Source: Ruminococcus sp.
GTDB lineage: Bacteria; Bacillota; Clostridia; Oscillospirales; Acutalibacteraceae
Direction: 5' to 3'
Assembly (NCBI GenBank): GCA_017458845.1
Contig: JAFSZY010000033.1
Location: forward strand, 1-60,942
Length of the DNA: 60,942 nt
Shown: positions 1 to 5,799 of the stretch, one piece after another
Layout: each line of letters starts with the position of its first letter
How positions within the stretch are numbered: position 1 is the stretch's first letter
Made by a program: the position numbers and the translations under genes
Notes under the pieces: generated by a model
Database searches by the model: none
What the model was told of the DNA's origin: nothing
What the model saw: only the letters and a program-made list of their open reading frames with translations

Positions 1-140
1 ACTATGAGCTTACAGATATGGAAACAGCAATTAATAGCGGAGATGCTTCTGTTATGAAACTACAGTATTCGATTGATGTAATGGATATTATGACAAGGCT
101 TAGAAATGAATGGGGATTGAAATATCCTGAGGAAGAGTAA
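1..140 (+). CDS. C-terminal end of an unidentified protein (partial)
   Basis: The window opens inside a reading frame (first full codon at base 3) that ends at a TAA at 138-140 and leaves 46 residues. The tail is rich in acidic residues and ends in Tyr-Pro-Glu-Glu-Glu. It reads as a soluble helical C-terminus (Met-Lys-Leu-Gln-Tyr...Met-Thr-Arg-Leu-Arg). I do not recognise the family. The frame is open up to the window edge and is followed by a hairpin at 207-233, which supports it as the real end of a gene. Nothing further can be said without the upstream sequence. Confidence 0.55.
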   Translation, partial: YELTDMETAINSGDASVMKLQYSIDVMDIMTRLRNEWGLKYPEEE

Positions 141-206
141 ACCGGAAGTTAAATGAACAAATTCTGATTTATAGGTTATAAAAACAAAACGGAACAGCAC
201 GCTAAA

Positions 207-240
207 CAGCCTCTCACGAGAAGTGAGAGGCTGCGTTTGC
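207..240 (+). terminator. Hairpin after the partial first gene
   Basis: An 11-bp perfect stem (207-217 with 223-233) has a 5-base loop. The downstream run is only moderately T-rich (cgtttgcttaaa). It lies 66 bases after the stop of the first gene, so it is probably that gene's intrinsic terminator, although the U-tract is weak. Confidence 0.6.
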
Positions 241-328
241 TTAAAAACATTATTGCTCTTTAAAGATTTTTTCGAATCAGTTTATTTTGCTTTTCAAAAA
301 TTGCGTCGCTAAACAAAGATAAGGAATT

Positions 329-799
329 TTATTGAATTGGTTTACAAACATCTACCCAGGACTCAAAAGATGAGTATTTTTCAAGCTCGGGTATAGTAAG
401 CTCGATAGCACTGTTGCTGCTGCCGCAAGCAGGGAATACGGTTTCAAATCTTTTCAGGGATTCATCAAGATATACCTTTACTCCGTCTTTAACCGCGAAG
501 GGGCAGACGCCGCCGACTGAGTGTCCGACCAACTCTGTCACTTCATCAGCCTTCAGCATTTTAGCTTTTGTGCTAAACTGTGCTTTGTACTTTGAGTTAT
601 CGATTTTCATATCGCCTGCGGTTACAATCAAAATCGCATTGCCGGTTACCATAAACGAAAGAGTCTTTGCGATTCTGCACGGCTCACAGTTAAGTGCTTT
701 TGAAGCGAGCTCAACCGTAGCGCTTGATACATCAAACTCCTGAATTTTATCCTCAATACCGTATGAATTAAAATAGTCCCTGACTTTTTCAATAGACAT
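329..799 (-). CDS. YbaK/EbsC-family aminoacyl-tRNA deacylase
   Basis: This is a 156-residue protein of the YbaK/ProX fold. The family hydrolyses mischarged aminoacyl-tRNAs in trans (for example Cys- or Ala-tRNA-Pro) in the cytoplasm. Visible family features are the early segment Lys-Thr-Leu-Ser-Phe at about 45-49, the Lys-Ala-Lys-Met-Leu stretch near 78-82, and the Gly-His-Ser-Val-Gly-Gly-Val-Cys-Pro-Phe motif near 92-101, which lines the substrate pocket. The length is normal for a stand-alone editing protein. A conserved lysine in the first motif is the expected substrate contact. It stands alone on the minus strand. The exact tRNA specificity cannot be read from sequence. Confidence 0.9.
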   Translation of the reverse strand: MSIEKVRDYFNSYGIEDKIQEFDVSSATVELASKALNCEPCRIAKTLSFMVTGNAILIVTAGDMKIDNSKYKAQFSTKAKMLKADEVTELVGHSVGGVCPFAVKDGVKVYLDESLKRFETVFPACGSSNSAIELTIPELEKYSSFESWVDVCKPIQ

Positions 800-917
800 A
801 TGTGAGCCTCCGTTGGTTTAGAGATTTGATATATTATATCATACTTATGACATAAAGCAATCTGATTATAATAAAATCTTGCGGAACAACTTCTAATTTT
901 TAAAAATCCTTATGTTT

Positions 918-1487
918 TTATATAACATTTCGAACTTCGCTTTCTACAATATTGAAACGAATGAATTCTGGGATAGAATCATCTATAGCTTTCTTTTTTA
1001 CATCGTCACTATTCAATACAATAGTAGTAGTTATTAAACTAGCCGGATAAATTATTTCTTTCAGTTTCATTTTGCGTAGGTTATTATATTCTTCGCAAAG
1101 AGAGACATTGTTTTCTCTACTTACATAATCCACCATAGCAAGCAAGTATAGGCACTCAGGAAACCACTCCCTTTTATAATAGGTTGTTATTTCATCGTTT
1201 TCTATGGTTTCTATCAAAAACTGAATATCACCCAATTCTTTTAATTTATGGCATACGTTACTTTTAAACAGCTCAAAATCAGGTCGATATAATGTATAAG
1301 GCTCAATCAATTCTTCCATTGAAACATCTAAAGCCCTTGATAGTTTATATACTGTCTTAGCGTTGCATTCTGCTAAATTAGCTTTACCGTTGCAAATATC
1401 ATTTATTGTCATATATGGAATATTGCTGTCTTTAGCCAAACGATACTTAGATATTCTTTTGTCTTTTAATATTTGATTAATAGACAT
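918..1487 (-). CDS. XRE-family repressor with C-terminal sensor-like domain
   Basis: The N-terminal ~60 residues form a Cro/C1-type helix-turn-helix (Tyr-Arg-Leu-Ala-Lys-Asp-Ser-Asn-Ile-Pro, then Thr-Ile-Asn-Asp-Ile-Cys-Asn-Gly-Lys). About 125 further residues have no motif I recognise. The ATG at 1487 is preferred over one 24 bases upstream because GAAGGTGAT lies directly before it. A perfect 9-bp palindrome sits inside this gene's own promoter (1510-1538), the classic layout of an autorepressed XRE gene. It is transcribed divergently from the nucleotidyltransferase/HTH pair at 1696-2708 and may control that module as well. The DNA is clearly more AT-rich than the surface-protein genes further right, as expected for acquired DNA. 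Confidence 0.8.
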   Translation of the reverse strand: MSINQILKDKRISKYRLAKDSNIPYMTINDICNGKANLAECNAKTVYKLSRALDVSMEELIEPYTLYRPDFELFKSNVCHKLKELGDIQFLIETIENDEITTYYKREWFPECLYLLAMVDYVSRENNVSLCEEYNNLRKMKLKEIIYPASLITTTIVLNSDDVKKKAIDDSIPEFIRFNIVESEVRNVI

Positions 1488-1509
1488 AGTATCACCTTCT
1501 TCTATCATC

Positions 1510-1538
1510 ATTATAACGGTTGTCCGTTATAATATCAA
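1510..1538 (-). promoter_or_regulatory. XRE promoter with embedded palindromic operator
   Basis: Reading the minus strand, TTGATA (1533-1538) and TATAAT (1510-1515) are separated by 17 bases. A perfect inverted repeat, TTATAACGG-4-CCGTTATAA at 1511-1532, fills the spacer and overlaps the -10 box. Protein bound here would block RNA polymerase, so autorepression by the adjacent XRE protein is the simplest reading. I see no second copy of the palindrome in the divergent intergenic region. Confidence 0.8.
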
Positions 1539-1621
1539 CAATTTATTTCATATATTATGGTTTTGAATTTTCACCCAAATTATTAAAATTATTATAGAGA
1601 AGATATATTTACAGATAAATA

Positions 1622-1650
1622 TTGACAAATAACGAATAATCAAATATAAT
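1622..1650 (+). promoter_or_regulatory. Consensus sigma-A promoter for the nucleotidyltransferase operon
   Basis: TTGACA at 1622-1627 and TATAAT at 1645-1650 have a 17-base spacer, a perfect match to the housekeeping consensus. It points at the gene starting at 1696, whose ribosome site GGTGAT lies just upstream of the ATG. Confidence 0.85.
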
Positions 1651-1695
1651 TAAATAAATAATACTATTATTTAAAACAAAATATATGGTGATTAT

Positions 1696-2211
1696 ATGAA
1701 ATCAAACAAAAATGAAATTATTGAAAAATTAAAGCAGCTTGATAAAGATATGGCATTACTTGATACGACTGATTCTATATATACTTGTATCATAGTAGGT
1801 GGTAGTGCACTTGTGTTAATGGATAAAATCTACCGTTCTACACATGACATTGATTCTATTGCTTCAAGTGATAAGCTTCAACCATTACTTGAAGCATACA
1901 ATATTAATATGAATGTCAAAGCGTATTTAACAAATTTTCCAGATGATTATCAGGAGCGACTCGTTCCTGTCGATATTGAAACCACCAGAGTTAAATTCTA
2001 TACTGTTTCAACAGAGGATGTTGTTGTATCTAAACTTTGTGCAGCCAGGGATAAAGATGTTGAAGATATCGAGAGCAAAGAGATTACAGATAATCTGGAT
2101 TGGAATCTGTTAGAAAAATTGATTGATGATGTTTGTTATGGCTTGCTTACGGATTATGATGTAAATGTTTTAAGGTCACGGTATGAGGAATACAAGGAGC
2201 GTTTTAAATGA
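1696..2211 (+). CDS. DUF6036-like nucleotidyltransferase (putative toxin)
   Basis: This is a 171-residue protein with the signature of a minimal nucleotidyltransferase: Gly35-Gly36-Ser37-Ala, then His50-Asp51-Ile-Asp53, which should bind the metal and NTP. A Val-Ser-Lys-Leu-Cys-Ala-Ala-Arg-Asp-Lys-Asp segment follows near 121-131. This arrangement is seen in DUF6036/AbiEii-type proteins, several of which are toxins of nucleotidyltransferase toxin-antitoxin systems acting on tRNA. The stop overlaps the start of the next gene (TGAGAG at 2208), so the two are translationally coupled. The gene has a perfect consensus promoter. The toxin role is inferred from family and context; a substrate cannot be predicted. 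Confidence 0.75.
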   Translation: MKSNKNEIIEKLKQLDKDMALLDTTDSIYTCIIVGGSALVLMDKIYRSTHDIDSIASSDKLQPLLEAYNINMNVKAYLTNFPDDYQERLVPVDIETTRVKFYTVSTEDVVVSKLCAARDKDVEDIESKEITDNLDWNLLEKLIDDVCYGLLTDYDVNVLRSRYEEYKERFK

Positions 2212-2708
2212 GAGAGCTTACTTTCAAAGGCTATCTTGAACAGCAGCTTTGTGAGCTGTCGGATTGCCAAAGTAAATCTTTATATAAGTTCGCAAGACTT
2301 GCGGAGAATAACGCAAGGCTTAAGGATGTGCTATGCCTTTATCTGAGCATATATGTTGAAGAAAAACTAAAAGACCAGCTGACGAAAAAGTATTCTTATC
2401 TCTCAAAGAACTGTGAAAGATTATACGGAAAAGTACCCGAACAGTTCGATGATACGCTTAGTGAGTACAAAACGATTTATGATAATTACCTAAATAAGAA
2501 AAATTCAAAGAAGAACGATGATATGCTAAAAGAGCTTATGCAGAAAAGGATTGTCGAGTTAAAAGATGAAAAGGGTATCTCAAATTACCGAATCTATAAA
2601 GAACTTAACCTTAACCCGGGTAATGTAAACGCTTTTCTTAAGAATGCAGATGTCAGCAAAGTAGGATTAAATACTGTCAGGAGAATGCTGGCATTTGTTA
2701 ATCAATGA
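2208..2708 (+). CDS. HTH protein paired with the nucleotidyltransferase (putative antitoxin)
   Basis: The protein has 166 residues. The first ~100 are helical and rich in Lys, Leu and Tyr. The last ~60 look like a helix-turn-helix of the phage-regulator kind (Ser-Asn-Tyr-Arg-Ile-Tyr-Lys-Glu-Leu-Asn-Leu-Asn-Pro-Gly-Asn-Val-Asn-Ala-Phe-Leu). The start overlaps the nucleotidyltransferase stop by four bases, giving tight coupling. Toxin-antitoxin pairs of this type usually have a DNA-binding partner, so the likely role is antitoxin and/or autoregulator. The N-terminal half matches no family I know. It could instead be a simple transcription factor that uses the nucleotidyltransferase as an accessory. 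Confidence 0.65.
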   Translation: MRELTFKGYLEQQLCELSDCQSKSLYKFARLAENNARLKDVLCLYLSIYVEEKLKDQLTKKYSYLSKNCERLYGKVPEQFDDTLSEYKTIYDNYLNKKNSKKNDDMLKELMQKRIVELKDEKGISNYRIYKELNLNPGNVNAFLKNADVSKVGLNTVRRMLAFVNQ

Positions 2709-2756
2709 TTGAAGTTTATAAAAAACAAGACAACACAGAACGCGAGGAAAAGATAT

Positions 2757-2924
2757 ATGCCAAATAACATAGAAGCAATTGAAAATGCAACCGCATCTCT
2801 TGAGATGGAAGGCTTCAGTGTTACAGATCAAGACAAACAATGGTGCGAAAAACTCCTTAATAAAGAAATAACTTTTGATGATTATCTAGCATACGCTCTT
2901 AAGAAATCGGGGATAACCGAATAA
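2757..2924 (+). CDS. Small VbhA-like antitoxin, no Fic partner
   Basis: From the ATG at 2757 (preceded by GAGGAAAAG) the product is 55 residues. A TTG at 2709 would add 16 residues but has no ribosome site. The sequence has an acidic first helix followed by Thr-Asp-Gln-Asp-Lys-Gln-Trp-Cys-Glu-Lys-Leu-Leu and Glu-Ile-Thr-Phe-Asp-Asp-Tyr-Leu. This is the pattern of VbhA/YhfG-type antitoxins, which normally inhibit a Fic AMP-transferase. No Fic gene follows; a terminator does. The gene sits 48 bases after the HTH gene and is probably in the same transcript, so it may be an orphan antitoxin or a third component of the module. The family call rests on pattern recognition only. Confidence 0.6.
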   Translation: MPNNIEAIENATASLEMEGFSVTDQDKQWCEKLLNKEITFDDYLAYALKKSGITE

Positions 2925-2933
2925 AGCAAACAT

Positions 2934-2964
2934 AAACCCGTTTCATAAAGAGACGGGTTTTGTC
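2934..2964 (+). terminator. Terminator of the toxin-antitoxin-like operon
   Basis: Inverted repeat AAACCCGT (from 2934) with ACGGGTTT (ending 2960), followed by a T-rich stretch. It lies 10 bases after the stop of the VbhA-like gene and closes the 1696-2924 operon. Confidence 0.75.
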
Positions 2965-2995
2965 ATACTTATTCTGACATACTGCAAAATCCTTT

Positions 2996-3031
2996 TTATT
3001 ATTAAATATATTGTTATATATTTAATAATAA
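2996..3031. repeat. Perfect 15-bp AT-rich inverted repeat
   Basis: Bases 2996-3010 and 3017-3031 are exact reverse complements around a 6-base loop (TTGTTA). All 30 stem bases are A or T. A T-run (gtatttttt) follows on the plus strand, so it could be a second terminator, but the pure A/T stem also fits a cruciform or recombination-site role. Confidence 0.7.
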
Positions 3032-3263
3032 AACAAGGGTATTTTTTGCTGTAATGCGCTGTACTTTTCGCTTTGCTGAGGCTGCTGTTCATATGCTGTA
3101 CTGAAAAATCTTATAAAATTACTATATGGTTTTTGGGCAGAAATCAAGCGAAAAATTGCTGTTATTTGCTGTAAATTCAGGGTTATTTAAACTACAAAAT
3201 TATGCGCCCACATTTCATGCCGTTGACGCTGAATTTCACACGATTAATACTTAAAAAACAAAG

Positions 3264-3298
3264 CTCCTGAAATATTGTTTTCAGGAGTGATTTTTTTG
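3264..3298 (+). terminator. Strong intrinsic terminator without an obvious gene
   Basis: Stem CTCCTGAAA (3264-3272) with TTTCAGGAG (3279-3287) has a 6-base loop, then TGATTTTTTT. No recognisable plus-strand gene lies between it and the terminator at 2934. It may end a non-coding or decayed transcript from 3030-3260. Confidence 0.75.
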
Positions 3299-3443
3299 CT
3301 TATTCGGTTTTGCTGGTATTTTGATGCTCTATTGAAATCTTTTCGATTTTTTGTTCTCTTTAAAGAAAAATAATTCTACAAAAGAATTTTGAAGTTTTGG
3401 GAAATTTGGCTTGAATTGGGGGTTCTGATTTTTGAAAAACGGC

Positions 3444-3473
3444 AAAAAAATAAGCAAACGATTAGTCGTTTGC
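3444..3473 (-). terminator. Terminator fused to the tRNA-Trp 5' half
   Basis: Reading the minus strand, an 8-bp stem GCAAACGA / TCGTTTGC (3454-3473) is followed by a run of seven T with one interruption (3444-3452). It begins one base after the last tRNA-like base, exactly where the tRNA 3' half should continue. Confidence 0.85.
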
Positions 3474-3474
3474 A

Positions 3475-3512
3475 TTTGGAGACCGCTGCTCTACCAACTG
3501 AGCTATACCCCT
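3475..3512 (-). pseudogene. Truncated tRNA-Trp: 5' half only, anticodon CCA
   Basis: On the minus strand the first 38 bases of a tRNA-Trp are present: acceptor 5' strand AGGGGTA, D-arm TAGCTCAGTTGGTAGAGCA, and anticodon 5' stem and loop with CCA at 3477-3479. After CTCCAAA the sequence departs from a tRNA. The 3' anticodon stem, variable loop, T-arm and acceptor 3' strand are missing, and a terminator follows at once. A near-consensus promoter lies upstream (3553-3582), so a short RNA containing a tRNA half could still be made. It is either a deletion remnant, an attachment-site scar, or a small RNA. It cannot be a working tRNA. Confidence 0.85.
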
Positions 3513-3552
3513 AAATATTGAGTTGCTGCAAGCCTTTCAGCCTGCAAGAGGT

Positions 3553-3582
3553 ATAATACCATAAGTAGCCCCCAAAAGTCAA
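3553..3582 (-). promoter_or_regulatory. Promoter of the truncated tRNA-Trp
   Basis: On the minus strand TTGACT (3577-3582), an 18-base spacer and TATTAT (3553-3558) precede the tRNA half by about 40 bases. This is a typical stable-RNA promoter and suggests that the stump is still transcribed. Confidence 0.65.
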
Positions 3583-3748
3583 GAATTTTCGAAAAATTAC
3601 AAGGATTTGAAGGATATATTTTTATTATGCTGGAATTATGGTTGCTTGATGGAAAAACTAGCCCCTTTTTACGCCCTTTGAGCGCCCATTTCATCGCATT
3701 TTAGCCCAAAATTAAACCTACATTACCACTGCTCATAGAGCTTTTGTG

Positions 3749-3777
3749 GAGCGGGATTTTCCCGCTCTTTTTCTTTT
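3749..3777 (+). terminator. Intrinsic terminator upstream of the acyltransferase gene
   Basis: GAGCGGG (3749-3755), a 5-base loop and CCCGCTC (3761-3767) are followed by TTTTTCTTTT. There is no plus-strand gene directly before it, so it insulates the gene at 3969 from upstream transcription. Confidence 0.75.
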
Positions 3778-3901
3778 CGCTGCAATCGGGCTGTGAGAGT
3801 GTTAAAAACATTGAAATGTTTAATATTGGAGATAAAACTATACCATAAATATTTAATAGTCAATTAACTTAAAATCTTTGTTAGGTTGCTTGTTTATTTG
3901 A

Positions 3902-3930
3902 TAGACAAATCTGCGTTATCGTGATATAAT
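3902..3930 (+). promoter_or_regulatory. Promoter of the acyltransferase gene
   Basis: TAGACA (3902-3907), 17-base spacer, TATAAT (3925-3930). It is followed by ribosome site AGGAG at about 3956-3960 and the ATG at 3969. Confidence 0.75.
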
Positions 3931-3968
3931 CTTAGTAGCATAAATCGAAATATACAGGAGTGAAATAA

Positions 3969-5243
3969 ATGGAACAGAAATTATTTACAGAGTTACGTCC
4001 GCTATATGTGACTATGAAAGAAAGACCTAATGAAATCAGGATCAGAATCAGAATGCGCGACCTGATCGATCCCGAGATACTTCGCCGCGCCGTGGATATG
4101 ACAATGAAAAGATATCCGTATTTCAGCGTTGAGTTACAGAAAAAGGATGGTCGCTATGTTTTTGCCGAGAATCATCGTCCTGTCGTTATTACCGATTCAC
4201 TTCACGGAGTGGATTTGAATTCAGAGGAATCAAATTACCATATGATCGCTTTTTGTCAGCAGGATAATTGGATTATTTTGGATGTGTTCCACGGCATGAC
4301 TGACGGCACCGGAGCATATGAAGTGGTGAGAACGCTTCTTTATTACTATTGCTCTGCGCGTTACAATGTCAAACTGAAAGAAGAGGGTATCCGTCTTGTA
4401 GGAGACGAAATTCCCGAAGAAGAGTGGATAGACCCTGTGGCCAGCAGAACAGATCTTCCGCAGCCCAAGCAGCAAAATGAGCAAATGTCTGACGCGTTGA
4501 ATCTCATCAAAGAGGCAGGCGTTGAAGAGGATCATTGCCACACTGTGTACAGTATTGCTATCTCTGAATCCGTATTTATGAGATTTAATCTGGATAATGA
4601 CGGCAGCCCCGGAACAATGGTTTCTCTGTTGCTCAGTCGGGCTATCGCAAAATTGTTTCCGAAGTCGGAGAACGCAATTCGTATCGCTCTGTGCGTGAAT
4701 CAGAGAAAGGCGCTCCACGCGCCGTTAGCGCATCATAGCTTAGTCGGCGGAGTAATGCTGGAATATAAGGACATGATGCGCGATTGGCCTCTTGATAAGC
4801 AGGCTACCGCATACCGCGGGATGGTTTTTGCTCAGACGCAGGAGGAAAATGTGCTGATGAGTATTGCCACGTTCAAGGGTATCAACGGTATGCTTCTCAC
4901 TAAAGAGAGTGATCAGGAACGTCTCGGGATAGCGTCCTATATCAATTCGCTTGCAAGCAAGCTCACCACGGCAACGGTAAGCTATGTCGGAAAAGCGGAC
5001 TATAAGGAAGCCGAACAATATATCCGCGATTTCCGTACGTGGACGGCACCTTTAGGTAACGATCTGCTCGTTGAAATATCCGCTGTCAACGGACGATTCA
5101 CCCTCGATTTTTTGCAGCCGTTTTCAAATCCCCTCTTTGTGAATGCTTTTCTGAAAGAACTGGATGAAAACGGGATTGTGTATGATCTTCAGGATGTCAA
5201 TGAATTAGAGCTTCCTAATATAAAACTTCCCTGGACAGAGTAA
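3969..5243 (+). CDS. Condensation-domain-like acyltransferase (PapA/Atf superfamily)
   Basis: A 424-residue cytoplasmic protein of the chloramphenicol-acetyltransferase/condensation fold. The catalytic motif HxxxDG is seen as His108-Gly-Met-Thr-Asp112-Gly113, followed by Thr-Gly-Ala-Tyr-Glu. The length and two-lobe layout match alcohol acyltransferase or PapA-like proteins, which move an acyl group from CoA or a carrier to a hydroxyl. The start is set by AGGAG eight bases upstream. No carrier-protein, adenylation or polyketide gene is nearby, so a stand-alone lipid or alcohol acylation role is more likely than non-ribosomal peptide synthesis. The gene is monocistronic, with its own promoter. 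Confidence 0.8.
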   Translation: MEQKLFTELRPLYVTMKERPNEIRIRIRMRDLIDPEILRRAVDMTMKRYPYFSVELQKKDGRYVFAENHRPVVITDSLHGVDLNSEESNYHMIAFCQQDNWIILDVFHGMTDGTGAYEVVRTLLYYYCSARYNVKLKEEGIRLVGDEIPEEEWIDPVASRTDLPQPKQQNEQMSDALNLIKEAGVEEDHCHTVYSIAISESVFMRFNLDNDGSPGTMVSLLLSRAIAKLFPKSENAIRIALCVNQRKALHAPLAHHSLVGGVMLEYKDMMRDWPLDKQATAYRGMVFAQTQEENVLMSIATFKGINGMLLTKESDQERLGIASYINSLASKLTTATVSYVGKADYKEAEQYIRDFRTWTAPLGNDLLVEISAVNGRFTLDFLQPFSNPLFVNAFLKELDENGIVYDLQDVNELELPNIKLPWTE

Positions 5244-5285
5244 CAAATCCTGATTTTTCAGATGATTAAAACAGGAGGTTGCGAA

Positions 5286-5402
5286 ATGATATATATTGAC
5301 TTAACGAAAAAGGCGTTGAAAATTTCCTTCAACGCACACAAAGATAAGCGAGAAGAAAAGTCTTTGCAAACTCCTAGAATTTCAATCGGGGAATTTGCTT
5401 GA
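5286..5402 (+). pseudogene. N-terminal stump of an HD-domain (SpoT/RelA-like hydrolase) gene
   Basis: A very good ribosome site (ACAGGAGG) precedes an ATG and 38 codons. The first ~20 residues, Met-Ile-Tyr-Ile-Asp-Leu-Thr-Lys-Lys-Ala then Ile-Ser-Phe-Asn-Ala-His-Lys-Asp, match the start of the small HD-domain (p)ppGpp-hydrolase-like proteins common in Clostridia. The frame then runs into unrelated residues and stops at 5402; the His-Asp metal motif is absent. It is probably an internally deleted gene. A peptide function cannot be excluded, because the translation signals are intact and a terminator follows at 5428. Confidence 0.55.
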
Positions 5403-5427
5403 ATATTTCGATAGTTTTGACGAATAG

Positions 5428-5463
5428 AAAATGGGCAGGTCGTTTCGACTTGCCCATTTTTTT
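5428..5463 (+). terminator. Intrinsic terminator after the HD-domain stump
   Basis: AATGGGCA...GTCG with CGAC...TGCCCATT around a TTT loop is followed by seven T. It is strong on the plus strand and may also serve the acyltransferase transcript. Confidence 0.8.
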
Positions 5464-5499
5464 GCTTCCGGATTTTCGGAAAGGTTTTGTGATTATGAT

Positions 5500-5730
5500 T
5501 TATGCGCTGTGCCGGGTTGAAATTACATGAAAAAACATATCGTCGGCTATTGTTCTTTGTTGGTTTTCAAAACAATGACCGCAGGCGATACAGCCGCGAA
5601 CAGCCTTATTGCCGACCTGAACAGTCTCGGTTTCAATATTGTATTCTTTAAAAACTTTCTCCAATTCTTTTAAAGCAATCGAGGTGTTTCCGTTTATTCT
5701 CGGCGAGCCGTTTAGCATTAAAACTTTCAT
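5500..5730 (-). pseudogene. Truncated NAD(P)H/FMN-dependent iron-sulfur flavoprotein
   Basis: The first ~65 residues are a clean flavodoxin-like start: Val-Leu-Met-Leu-Asn-Gly-Ser-Pro-Arg, the FMN-phosphate loop, then Gly-Cys-Ile-Ala-Cys-Gly-His-Cys, the CxxC...C cluster of this family. Full-length members have about 180-210 residues. Here the frame ends at 76 after an unrelated tail (Phe-His-Val-Ile-Ser-Thr-Arg). The rest of the flavodoxin fold is missing, so the gene is truncated. Together with the HD-domain stump at 5286 it marks a small zone of gene decay next to the two-component genes. A related full-length protein is encoded at 55632-56318. Confidence 0.75.
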
Positions 5731-5799
5731 AAAAGTTTTTCCTTCGTGATTTATTCTGTAATAATATATTATCGGGAGAGATTGTTAATTATTATTTTG

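Larger units (their letters stand above)
2965..3968. other. 1 kb gene-free interval with a tRNA remnant and several hairpins
   Basis: No convincing protein gene is present. It contains a perfect AT palindrome (2996-3031), a strong hairpin plus T-run (3264-3298), the truncated tRNA-Trp unit (3444-3582, minus strand), another strong terminator (3749-3777) and the promoter of the next gene (3902-3930). Around 3030-3190 the word TTGCTGT(A) recurs several times without forming a regular array. Hairpins pile up at the junction between the AT-rich module and the acyltransferase. That suggests an old insertion boundary. Confidence 0.6.

Noticed and set aside
3503..3694. 63-codon minus-strand frame next to the tRNA stump
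   Set aside because: It overlaps the promoter and first bases of the tRNA remnant and has no ribosome site.
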